64,000 nt of DNA. It comes from Paraconiothyrium sp. Pb-2020 (taxonomy: Eukaryota > Ascomycota > Dothideomycetes > Pleosporales > Didymosphaeriaceae). Location of the stretch: assembly GCA_022419385.1 (NCBI GenBank), contig JAJUBI010000004.1, forward strand, positions 1,426,001-1,490,000, given 5' to 3'. The translations under genes were made by a program, and so were the position numbers. This document shows, piece after piece, positions 32,712 through 42,571 of this stretch. The notes below the pieces were generated by a model, which made no database searches, had not been told where the DNA came from, and saw only the letters and a program-made list of their open reading frames with translations. Positions within the stretch are counted from its first letter, which is position 1. Every line of letters starts with the position of its first letter.

Positions 32712-33332
32712 TGGCTGTATTGATTGGTTTACGTACAAGTCCTCTTGGTTGGGTGCCCAAGTGTAAAGGGAATATTCTCGAGGTGAAACTGCTGCTTTGA
32801 TACGGCTTCAACCTGTTTCCCCCAGAAACTATATATACCTCAGGCATTCGGGCATTCGTAGAAGCCAAGCATGTACATGGGATGAATCATTCGAGACTTG
32901 ACTACTTTGGGACTAGCGCGAATGAGTCGAAATTGTTCGCGGCGGCGGTGTCACACTGTGGCAGTGCTAACGTCACGTTGTGCAAATACTACCTGGGTAA
33001 CCGGAATGACAAAATTTTTGTCGTTCTTCGCATTCTCCGAGTCGCTCGTCAAGGGTCGTTGCACTTTGGAAGCTTTTGCCAGCTTCACCCAAAATAGAAT
33101 GCAATCGCCCACCCAGCACCGTGGTACAAGATCGAATACGAGCCGCGCCGTACAAATCACTACGCCTCATGGACCTCATCTCTTCTGCGCCAGCTGGATG
33201 GCAGCATCTTAAGACCGCGGGCAGACAAGCGACGCGCCCTGGCACCGAGAGGCCGACTTCTCCATTGTCGCAAGGTCCCGCGGTCATACAACTTACACGT
33301 GAGAACACGTCAAACTGGGCGCAACCGTGGCC
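32712..33332. other. Intergenic promoter region of 0.6 kb
   Basis: Divergent promoter between the Thr-rich protein and the P450 gene. A TATATATA-like stretch at about 32829-32836 (minus direction) could serve the left gene. No gene is seen. Confidence 0.4.
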
Positions 33333-34967
33333 ATGACACTCGAATCTTCCCACCCGAGCCTATACTGCGCAGTAACCATTCTCGTGTGCCTTCTCTTCCT
33401 CAACAGGTGGCTGAAGAAGCCCCGCGATCCTCGCCAGCCAAAACAGGTGCCCGCAACGATACCGATCCCCTTTTTCGGACACATCATCGGCCTCCTGATT
33501 TGGCGCAACCACTACTACACTAAAGTCAGGTAAGACAGATCAGCAGAGCAAGATAGCCGTCTTCTTACAGCTGAGCAGCCAACAATGGAACCTCCCCATC
33601 ATTTCGCTCGCCATATTCGGCGCTAAGGTGTACGTGTCCATGTCTCCGGAGCTGCTCTATTCTGTCCAGCGCCAACCAAAGTCACTCTCGTTCTGGTACT
33701 TTGAGGCGCACTTTACAGCGCTGCTGGGTGGACTTTCCAAGGCAGGCAGCGACGGGTGCTTCCGAGGAGTGCGACCGGAGTCAACCGATAGCTGTCCTCT
33801 GATCGATTGTTTAAAGGGTGTCAAGGCGGCCGTGTCTTCACAGGGCCACCTTGAAAGGATGAGCCAAGTGGCCCTCGACACCTTGCATAAAAGTGTCCAC
33901 AGAGTTATGCAAGAGAAGAGTGGCCCGATCGATCTGGAGGCATGGATAAAGCGAGAGATCATGTTGGCAACCACCGATGCAGTATACGGTGCTCGTAATC
34001 CCTTTCGTGATCCTGCCATTGTAGAAGGATTCTGGTAAGGCCACCTTCACGATCACGATGGCTTTTTCTTACAAGTTTTAAGAGTTTCACAGACGGGGCA
34101 CTGTTCGTCGCTCTTCCCAGCATCCTGCCGAGGATCCTGGCATCGAAGGCAGTTGCGGGTCGAGAAGCCGTTTTCCGCGCCATCGAGCAGTACTATGAGT
34201 CTGACGGCTTGCAAGATGCGTCTCAGCTAGCCAGAGCACGGTTCAATATACTCACACAAAGCGGAATGAGTGTGCAGGATACCGCGCGGGCCGAGTGCGT
34301 GTCTGGAATCGCGTTAAATGGAAATTCGGCACCAACAGCATTCTGGGTCGTCTGGCACATCTTCTCCGACGCAATTGTTCTAGCACGCGTTCGTAAAGAG
34401 CTCGAATCGTTTGTTTCCGCGGAGCTGAATGGAAACCAAGGTGTCAAGACGCTCACCCTGGATCTGCGCGGGGTGAAAGAGAACCAGTACCTACATTCTG
34501 TTATTCAAGAGACCCTGCGCTACCGAGCTCGGGGTACCGGCCCTCGCATGGTGCTGGAGGATGTTACTCTTTCGGGAGACGATTGCGAGTATCATCTTGA
34601 GAAAGACTCGACACTCATCCTGGCTCATGAAGGCATGCACTACAACACGGCCATTTGGGGCACAGATGCAGAGAGTTTTGTTCCTGACCGTTTTCTCCCG
34701 GGAAATAAGGTCCCTGCTATTGCCTTCCGTGGTTTTGGAGGCGGGGCTAACCTCTGCCCTGGGAAGTCCTTTGCGATGTCAGAGATAGCTTCCCTAGTAG
34801 CTATGCTGGTTACGCAGGTAGATATGGAGGCTGTCGGAGGATGGAATGAACCTGGTCAAGATGCGAGTAATATGGCAAGGGAAAATCCGCCTCCTTTACG
34901 TAAAGTCATGGTCAATGTGTCCCCCAGAGTAGGCATGAAAGATGTGGTCTGGAGATACACTTTATAG
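33333..34967 (+). CDS. Cytochrome P450 monooxygenase
   Basis: Three exons of about 33333-33524 (or -33529), 33571 (or 33576)-34034 and 34076-34967 give about 515 residues. The first intron has two in-frame solutions: donor GTCAGG with acceptor TACAG, or donor GTAAGA with acceptor CTGAG. An N-terminal anchor helix (LYCAVTILVCLLFL) is followed by a Pro-rich hinge. Family signatures are the I-helix region (GIALNGNSAPTAFW), the ExxR motif in QETLRYR, and the haem loop FRGFGGGANLCPGKSFA with its axial Cys. The Asn-Ser...AFW I-helix is typical of fungal P450s related to the CYP7/CYP8 type. It would be an ER-anchored oxygenase with an unknown substrate. No secondary-metabolite backbone gene lies nearby. 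Confidence 0.9.
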
Positions 34968-35030
34968 CTTTCGCCGCCTTCCTCTTTTGTATCATGACTA
35001 ATCGTCCGAAGCTGGAACCCTGAGTCTCCC

Positions 35031-35062
35031 AGCTCCCCCGTCTACGCTAAAATTGCAGTGAA
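35031..35062 (-). repeat. Reverse-oriented copy of the 30-bp core repeat
   Basis: On the minus strand this reads CACTGCAATTTTAGCGTAG followed by ACGGGGGAGCT, a close match to the core in the 2.6-4.2 kb field. It is the only clear minus-strand copy in the window. Confidence 0.7.
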
Positions 35063-35314
35063 ATTCGACCAGACCGCCATACTCAAGTCCACTACTAGCA
35101 CTGGATCGCTCAACGACCAGTCTACTAGAGGTCGCCAACAAAGAGATAGTTTACTTTAGCACGTAGTGGTTTCGTCAAAGGTACTAATAGAAAATATTTG
35201 GCTGTGTGCCCTGGCAGAGCACAAGCTGACAGCTAGGGAACGGCGGTGAGATGCGGCTGAAGGGTGCATCTAGCTAGGGAGAGCAAAGGTTTTAGATCTC
35301 AGGAAAGCTTTTAG

Positions 35315-35342
35315 GCGCAATCTTTAGGATGGGCGGGAGGGC
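35315..35342 (+). repeat. Copy of the 30-bp core repeat
   Basis: Reads GCGCAATCTTTAGG then ATGGGCGGGAGG. The left half matches the core well; the right half is diverged. Confidence 0.5.
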
Positions 35343-35466
35343 CCGAGGCAATGAGCTTTATATAGCATAGTGTAGTACGCTGTATCGTTCGAGCTTGATA
35401 TTGATGATTTAATACACGTGACAATACACAGGCGAGACAGCGTGGATCTGTACAGCTACACCCCTC

Positions 35467-35643
35467 CTAGACAGCATATCCCATGCCCCTCAGAATCGCC
35501 TTGCCCTCCTCTACATCCTCAGTGTTCCAGATGCGCAGCCCGTACGACTCGAGGAAGTGCTTGTAATCGCGGAAGCCGGCGGCTACCGAGGCCGAGTTGG
35601 TGTTCCACGTTTTTGGGGGGTTATTAGCGGCGGCAGGCGGCAT
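35467..35643 (-). CDS. Small protein of 58 residues, conserved-looking
   Basis: A minus-strand ATG at 35643 opens a 58-codon frame: MPPAAANNPPKTWN, then NSASVAAGFRDYKHFLESYG, then LRIWNTEDVEEGKAILRGMGYAV. The sequence has ordinary protein composition, two likely helices and a tidy end, and does not look like random translation. The upstream leader is C/A-rich (CTCAACCAATCGTCTAGCC), as in expressed fungal genes. The GC content of the coding stretch is higher than that of its flanks. I have an impression of similar small fungal proteins but cannot name the family. No signal peptide or TM helix. Confidence 0.6.
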   Translation of the reverse strand: MPPAAANNPPKTWNTNSASVAAGFRDYKHFLESYGLRIWNTEDVEEGKAILRGMGYAV

Positions 35644-37948
35644 TTTGTTGGCTAGACGATTGGTTGAGGTGCTGCAGAAGGCTGCTGTGCGGGGCTTGCT
35701 GTTGGTCGAAGGCGAGTGGCCGTCACGCTGAAGGTTATGGTAGGGTTCCGGGTCGAGGTGGGGGTAGAGAAGGCGGGCCCGAGCTAAGCCATATCTATCA
35801 TATCACGTGCCTTCAGTAGATACTTTTTATCACTTGCACTGTATGGTTGGCTGCAATAGAACATATTGATCGGCGAATATCACAAACTCTTGGAACATTC
35901 GGCAAACATTGGAACCCTTATTGGTTCCAGTCCTATCGCTTAATTTTACGCAGTTCAATCGGACCTGTGACAAGTTCTAGAATCAATTGTACAAACTTCC
36001 AGATCTGCTCTAAACCCCTCCCTCTCTTCTTCTGACCAGTCGTCTAGTTCGGTTGGACCTGTAGATCTCGCTTATGTGAGATATTCTCCAAGCTTAATAC
36101 TCGTTGAGCGGGGTACGCCCCATAAGCTCGTGTTACTTCCGGGAGCTGCCGCTCGCACGAGAGCGAGCGGGCCGTCCGATAAAAGAACACGAAACTTACC
36201 TACCCAGGCTAGACTCCAGTGCGCTCTATACGGATCGAACGGCAGCCACACCCTGATCGAACATAACCTCGTTGCCTCTCTTGCTATCTGTTGTCGAGTT
36301 CTCTACAGACAGCATCTTGAAAGTAGTGCATGTAGGTTGTTACGTTGAATTTACACTCCTCCAAGGGAGTGTACACATGTACAGCAGTTTTTGCGGTGGC
36401 TGTCACAAGAAACCCTTGGAAAGTATGTGTGTTCTGCCCTTCGCGTTTCTCGGCAACGTGATCAAGAAAGACCTAAGACGCTACGCTGTAGTTAGCTAGA
36501 TCCCCAAGACTGAGTACCTGATAGATCCTATAGTTGTCCTGTAGTCTCCGTAGGCCAAGACAGAGACGGGCGTACAGAACTACCTATGGTAGTGTATGAA
36601 TTCTTAGTCGTGCAGTGCCACGGGGAACGTATTGTCTTGGCCTACAAGTCACTCTATCCTAGTAACCCAAATGCGTTCGTTTGGTAAATATCACCCCTCG
36701 CCAAGCCCGGAGGTACACTTTTTTAGGTATGTTTGCGAGTATCACCTCTAGCGTTTCATCCTACAGAGAGCGAACTTACATTAACTAGTACCAGTGAGCG
36801 TAATCGTTGGTAGGTGCACAGGTAGAAGTGGAGTGACAGTCGTATGCCGAGCTTGGCGCCGACATTTCATCCACGCATCGAGTTTACACTTTGCCATCAT
36901 TCAGCCTAGTTAGTCTTGTACTACGTCAATATACCCTTTCCACGTTTTGAATCTGCGCTTTCCATCAGGTCTTAGGCCAAGATACATTCTAGGCACCCAC
37001 TAGATTTCGTAGGCTCTCTATGCTCGGGGCCGACACACTGTGGACATGAAATTCACTGCGCATTATCTCCATTGCCAAGGTCTTGTAATAGCAGATGATG
37101 ACAATATGTCAGACTACAAATTGAAACGAATACGAAATCTTATTTGCGTTTGCCCCTTGGAAAGGAAAGCCTCTCGCACGATACTATGCTTTGTCTTGTA
37201 GACTCCTCACACCATCGGCCTTTCTCTGTTAGTCTATAATCGGCCGAGGTACCACTTGGTCGACACTTGGCGGGCGTTATCTTACATTCACTGTTCTTGA
37301 TTCCTTTCGCCTACACATTGTGGGGTCAGTAAGATCAGAAGGCTCCGGCCGAACGCAAGTTGAGCTCTGTGCAGTATCTGCAGTAGGGTCTTGGGTCCTT
37401 GAATATGGATTGGTTCGTTGAACTTGCATAGTACGAGCCGTCTCTTTCATGATGAGCGCAATCCTTCGTACCGATAGAATACGTCTTTGGTGGCTCAACT
37501 AAATTACATTCACGAAGACCACACCGTCTATCTCAATTACGAGATTGATCTGGATTTCCAACAATCCTTAATCATGTACGCTACCTAACCAATGCTGAAA
37601 TATTCTTTGACCTATGATCCTCGCGCGAGAGCTTCCTGGGCAGGTACACTAAAGTCTTACGAGGGACACTTTCATTTTGCCCCAGCAAATTATCTTGACT
37701 TGTGGGGCTGTCATTCCTTCTCCCAAGCTCACGATCTTCGTCGAACCGAAGTAGCCTCCTCTTTGAGTAACCGCATATACGAGTCAATAGTGTGTGGATA
37801 CGCCCCACAAGTCAACATACCGATAGGAGGAGACCATCAGAGCATGTATAAGAATACGGAGAAATCTCTTGAATATTTTCTTCATCTCACCAGTCTTCTA
37901 CAATCCTCATTGAGCTTTTTCCATACAAAAACCTCCAATCTACCCACT
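35644..37948. other. Gene-poor region of 2.3 kb
   Basis: No convincing coding region. A 13-bp inverted repeat lies at 36550-36562 and 36633-36645. A TATA-like TATAAG at 37847 sits about 100 bp before the small secreted protein gene. Confidence 0.5.
36550..36645. repeat. Perfect 13-bp inverted repeat with 70-bp spacer
   Basis: GTAGGCCAAGACA at 36550-36562 and its exact reverse complement TGTCTTGGCCTAC at 36633-36645. A related half, AGGCCAAGATACA, occurs again near 36970. Sequence outside the arms does not pair. It could be the ends of a very short degraded element or a chance hairpin. Confidence 0.5.
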
Positions 37949-38566
37949 ATGAAATTTTTCGCTATCGCCTCCGGCCTTATTGCGGCAGTCTCTGCCATCG
38001 ATATCCGCCTGCGATCAGGAGGCGGTTGCACGGGAACCTATGTTGCATGCCTCGGCATTAACCCCAACACTTGCTGCTCCAACGGCGGCTCAGCCTTCAT
38101 TGCCATTGGCGCCGTCGCCATTCCGTCCAACTGGAGGATCGAGCTCAGGACCTACCAGAACGGTGGGTGCAACACTTTGAGAGGCATCCAAGGTTCCGGT
38201 GGCGCCACAAACATGTGTATCAGCGAGAACGACGGCATTGCTCGCCTCACGGGCGGTGGCTGGAACTTTGCCAGCAAGAAGAGAAATGCGGCTGCCGAGG
38301 CCTGCGAGAGCACTGGCTGCACTGCTACTGCGAAGCCAGACATCCTCGTTTTGGAAGATGAGTCGACTACTTTCGCTATTGCGGAGATGGAGGAACCTCT
38401 TCTCAATGTCTTGTAAGCGAGCAAACTAGTCCTACCTGATTCCGTCCTCTCCCATCTCAGACAGACCACTGACCACATAACTGCATCCAGGCTGGACTAT
38501 GCTGTCAACGGTACCCAAGCCGCAGATATCCCGCAGGTGTACGAGCCCTACAAGATCGAAACCTAG
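37949..38566 (+). CDS. Small secreted cysteine-rich protein, two exons
   Basis: Exons 37949-38412 and 38491-38566, joined over a 78-bp intron (donor GTAAGC, branch-like CTGAC, acceptor CATCCAG), give 179 residues. Without splicing the frame stops just after the donor; splicing adds a 25-residue tail (LLDYAVNGTQAAD ...). A second acceptor at 38460 would also keep the frame. The signal peptide is MKFFAIASGLIAAVSA. Eight cysteines fall at residues 27, 34, 42, 43, 74, 90, 119 and 124, and the Gly-rich first half contains the CC pair. A KKR site near residue 111 could be cut by Kex2. No family is recognised; an extracellular, effector-like role is inference. Confidence 0.75.
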
Positions 38567-39443
38567 ATGGTACAAGATTGGGAATAGCAAAGTCTACGGC
38601 GAAGCCGTGGGGTTTCATGTACACGCGGTAGTGAAAGTAGCTTTTTACATGCTATCTCGGCTGGGTGCGACATAGCATGGTCTCATTGTATCTCAGGGGT
38701 CACTTGATCCGGTGAGAGCGCTCCGATCGTTACTTCTTCGATATACAGGCTCCATATGCGCAATGAATTTTCGTAATGAAAATCTGACAGTAGTAATCGT
38801 TCTACTACAAACATCCTACTTGCTAGTGCCACGTGACCTTGGGGTAACATCCTGTGGACGTAGGGGCCCGCCTAATTCCATAGTGGATGTTTTGTCTATG
38901 CCGATTTTGCGTGCTTAGGACTCAAATCGAAGTGCGATCAAAATGACTGTCACGGAACGGGGTATTCCTATAGCAAAGAAAGTCCCCACGAAATCTACGA
39001 GGCATTTAGAGACTGATTTCATTGATGAGCCCGCTTGATGGGTGCTCACTTCGCTCTTTCCTATGCGCGGGCTCGAATAATTTGTAAGAATCAGACTCTT
39101 TATAAATCCACATTTCTTTGGTGCGCCGGTGTCATCGCTTATAGTGATTTCTTATGTGGGAAAGTGTTATGAGCTATCATGATATGGCCTTTGTAGACTT
39201 CTGTGGTGAGTAAGAAGGAGGTATAATATCTCTTGCTCAGCATCGTCGATGTTGATGGATGATGTATGGAGAAGGATTACTATAAAATTACTCCGTCGAA
39301 TTGGTGCGATTGTTCGCCTTCAGGCAAATGTACAAGCTTCTATACCCTCAACAGATTCCAGTGCGCCATATATGTTGAATCATCATACCGATGTAAATCG
39401 ACTCCTCATAAGACGTAATATTGGCAGCATGTAGCAGAGGCGT
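38567..39443. other. Intergenic region of 0.9 kb
   Basis: No gene or clear repeat between two convergent genes. Confidence 0.5.
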
Positions 39444-41510
39444 TTACGCACCGAACATCAGCGGAGAAAAGTCCGTCAAGGCCGGGCTCGGGGCCGCATT
39501 CCATATATTAGTAGCTCCGATCTTCCTCCTAACTTTCAGGAGGAGGTATTCCGTATATGCCATAACGATCGCTACAGTCGCAACAAAGTCTGAGCTCGCC
39601 GGATAATCTCGCATCAGCAATGACTCCGCAGCTTGGGTTAGGACTTCGCTGCTGAGCTGGCCCAGCCAACCGGTGTTGATACTCACAACACCCAGAACCT
39701 TGTTTTCATCGTGTTCGTCGACGGTGAAGTTGGTCAGTCGGGCAATCGGCCCGCACTGGCAACTCTGCGGGGCGCAGTGACTATTACACAATGTAGCTAT
39801 ATCGATGTCGACAACTGCGCCTGCTATTGATGTTAGGCCGGTCGCCTTGGAGCTCTTCCATAGTTCTTCGCTGCCGACTACCCAGACTTCGTCTGTCTGT
39901 CCGTTGTTTGGAGAGCTATAGGTGTTACATTTCAGTGCCGGCCACTGCATGTTGAGATTGTCGGTTGATATTAAGTCTATGCGAGGCGATGTCTTTAGAT
40001 TGATACAGTGACGACAGTATAGGGAGGAATGGCTTTTTCTGCGATGGCGGTCGGGGCACATCTGCTGCTGGTGCTGCCGCTGCCGCCGCCTGACCAAGCT
40101 TTCGGTCCATTCGTCACAACATCGATTGCAGGAACATGAGTTGATTCCTTCTCCCAAAGGTCCCCATATAACTGTTACTGGATCATGGTCCCATGAGCCT
40201 GGTGCGATGGTATCCATATCTTGAAGTGCATCTTGAAAAGTCTTGCATGCGAACATCCACATGGCGCTGCCGCAGGAGTAGGGTAGTTGCGCATCAAATT
40301 CAGTCCTCTGTCGCGCTAAATGTGCAACGACAGCGGGAAGATTGGCGGGTGCTGGATTGCCATCAATCTTTGCTTCCGAGTACCGTTCATTGAGTGACAA
40401 AGGGTTTGCTTTTCCATTCCGACAAGCCTCAATGCAGTGATACAGCCAACCAGACGAGGCTTTGGGTACTTCAAGCGTAATCGCTGACTTGGTATTTTCC
40501 CGGGTAGACCTGTAGTACGCCATACGTCCCAGGCTTCCATGCTGGCTGAAGGTGATTTGTTCTCCGCAGAGGCTCGCAGCTAGAATGCCTACGCCTGGAT
40601 TAACTGACATGCCCGACAACACTGCGAGAAGCTCGACATCTGCTACTGTTGTTTCCATGCTAGCCCCGTAGACGTCCGCGGGAATAAGTGAGGCCAGCCT
40701 CCACTCCCAACGCAGGTCTGCAGATCCCCACCAAACGCGTTGATGAGAAGTGAGGAACTGTACCCAGCAGCCTGCTTCAAGCCCAGGTGTCTGCGACTCG
40801 GCGATGCTTAAGTCCACTTTGGTGTTCTGTTGATTGGTGGCGTTATTCGGGTTTTTGTAATGCGTTGCGCCAACGAAAGGCTCGTAAAGGGGTTTTAGAC
40901 TACATAGTACCAGTTCCTTGCTCGTACAGCAATCGGTTCCACAACAAGCCATTTCGTTTCTCTCTTCGATAACATCCTCTTTGCATAGTTCTTTAGGGCC
41001 CACGGAGATAGTCATGCATACACAGCAAGGACAACAGAGCGCCCATACAGCCGACGTAAGAATAAAGCCAATTGGTGTCCAAAAGATGGCTGTTACATAG
41101 TGAATAAAGGTAAGTGTCTTGTCCAAGGTCTGCTGCTTTTTTGGTCCGCCAGGGCTGCTGCTGATCCGTGATCTTCGTTCATCCACGTAGCAGTTCAAGT
41201 GCGTGTTGAAGTTTCGACCAGGTCGAAAGTCGGTCGGATAGTTGCGCGCCGCTTCCATCATTGGGACTCGGGTGCGAAGAGCGGACATCGTCAACACCGG
41301 CATCCTGTACCTAGGGTTTACTGTCATGGTGTTTGGAGAGAACCACATGCCAGCACGAAGGTCGAATGCGCCCGTTATTCGCCGCCCGCATCGATTGCTT
41401 GATGCTAGAAATTGGGAGAGTGCGGATACTGTCTGAACAACTGCGAAGATAAGTGCAGCAGCTGCTAGGGCGGCTGCTGTGATGGCGATAGTAAGATCGG
41501 CGACTGCCAT
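39444..41510 (-). CDS. Large Cys-rich membrane protein of unknown function
   Basis: An intronless protein of 688 residues. A TM helix lies at the N-terminus (about residues 7-30, ITAAALAAAALIFAVVQTV). A second hydrophobic segment near residues 138-170 (FIHYVTAIFWTPIGFIL...ALCCPCCVCM) ends in a Cys cluster, followed shortly by CCGTDCC. The remainder looks soluble, with scattered Cys pairs (CSCNRCCDEW, CRHC, CAPQSCQC) that could bind metal or be lipidated. A last hydrophobic stretch sits near residue 650 (FVATVAIVMAY). I do not recognise the family. The frame is long, intact and protein-like, so the gene itself is secure. Confidence 0.78.
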   Translation of the reverse strand: MAVADLTIAITAAALAAAALIFAVVQTVSALSQFLASSNRCGRRITGAFDLRAGMWFSPNTMTVNPRYRMPVLTMSALRTRVPMMEAARNYPTDFRPGRNFNTHLNCYVDERRSRISSSPGGPKKQQTLDKTLTFIHYVTAIFWTPIGFILTSAVWALCCPCCVCMTISVGPKELCKEDVIEERNEMACCGTDCCTSKELVLCSLKPLYEPFVGATHYKNPNNATNQQNTKVDLSIAESQTPGLEAGCWVQFLTSHQRVWWGSADLRWEWRLASLIPADVYGASMETTVADVELLAVLSGMSVNPGVGILAASLCGEQITFSQHGSLGRMAYYRSTRENTKSAITLEVPKASSGWLYHCIEACRNGKANPLSLNERYSEAKIDGNPAPANLPAVVAHLARQRTEFDAQLPYSCGSAMWMFACKTFQDALQDMDTIAPGSWDHDPVTVIWGPLGEGINSCSCNRCCDEWTESLVRRRQRQHQQQMCPDRHRRKSHSSLYCRHCINLKTSPRIDLISTDNLNMQWPALKCNTYSSPNNGQTDEVWVVGSEELWKSSKATGLTSIAGAVVDIDIATLCNSHCAPQSCQCGPIARLTNFTVDEHDENKVLGVVSINTGWLGQLSSEVLTQAAESLLMRDYPASSDFVATVAIVMAYTEYLLLKVRRKIGATNIWNAAPSPALTDFSPLMFGA

Positions 41511-42571
41511 TCTTGCATGAGCTTATGGAAGCAGATGGCTCAAGCGGAAGTAGGCGGTGAGAGAAGGCTGGATATCGTAATACAGGTTACTTCCGAAGAG
41601 ATGATATTGTTGTTTTGAGAAACTCTAGGCAGACGATACATCGAGGTTGACAAGTGCGGCTGAGCAGGACAAGCCACATCTAGCCTGCCGCAAGGCTGAG
41701 GCAGGCTAAGTCTCGCAAGCACCATCTTGCTCTAGACTCATCAGTTTGATAGGCCCAGCTGTGATACTCAATATTTGATGCTCTTGGCGTGGTGTTATTG
41801 TAGGTGACCATACATGTCGCTGTCTAGTCTTGGCACAAGGCTTGCTAATCGAGCAAGTAGTGTCGCCTTGCGCAACAAAGTACCGAGTAACCTATCAGTT
41901 GGGAGTTTCAAAGGCTTGAACATAACGGTGAAGAAGATTGCTTTTCTCCACAATGCGTGGGACGTACAAGAGCATCAAGCCATGAAATACGCACCACAAG
42001 CACAATGAGAAGGCTAATCGTCGCGCCTTTGGGCTAGCCCTGTTCATCAAACATTTCAAACGGCTCCTCGGGATTCACGGCTTGTTTGACAAACAGGATT
42101 TGATGTTGACAGGTGCATTCGAGTCTTGAAAGCGAACGGGACTCCTGCGTCGAAGAACGGCATGGTGAAGCTGATCCCTGCGCACATGGAGGAAGATCGG
42201 ACGCATGTGAATTCGTCGTTGGTTACCCGCGAACATCCTTCATGCCGATGAGGTTTGAATGTTATACGATCGTAATAATCGTGACGGGCGTCGAGGAATG
42301 GGAGTTTAATTGTCCGTCCCAGAGCTTAAGCGGCCCAAGCTTTTGGCGATCGCCCTTCCCCGCTGCCGAAGAGCGAGCCATCGTCATCCTTCCATGCACC
42401 CCAACGACAACCCAATCTCTTCTTGGCAAGGTACCGGTACATCGATCAACCGAAGCCCTTTCGAACCTGCCTTATTCCTGGGAGCAAGCGCGTGTAGGAT
42501 GCATCGCAAAGGGTACTTAAGCCGGCGCGAACGCGCAGGGGGAGGTCGAGCTGCCGACTAATGTTCACATC
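41511..42571. other. Intergenic promoter region of 1.1 kb
   Basis: Divergent promoter between the membrane protein and the GH106 gene. No gene is supported; the frames at 42113-42561 lack family features. Confidence 0.45.

Larger units (their letters stand above)
34968..35466. other. Intergenic, holds two copies of the 30-bp core repeat
   Basis: No gene is seen apart from the small minus-strand gene beginning at the right end. Two core-repeat copies lie at 35031-35062 (minus) and 35315-35342 (plus). Confidence 0.5.
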
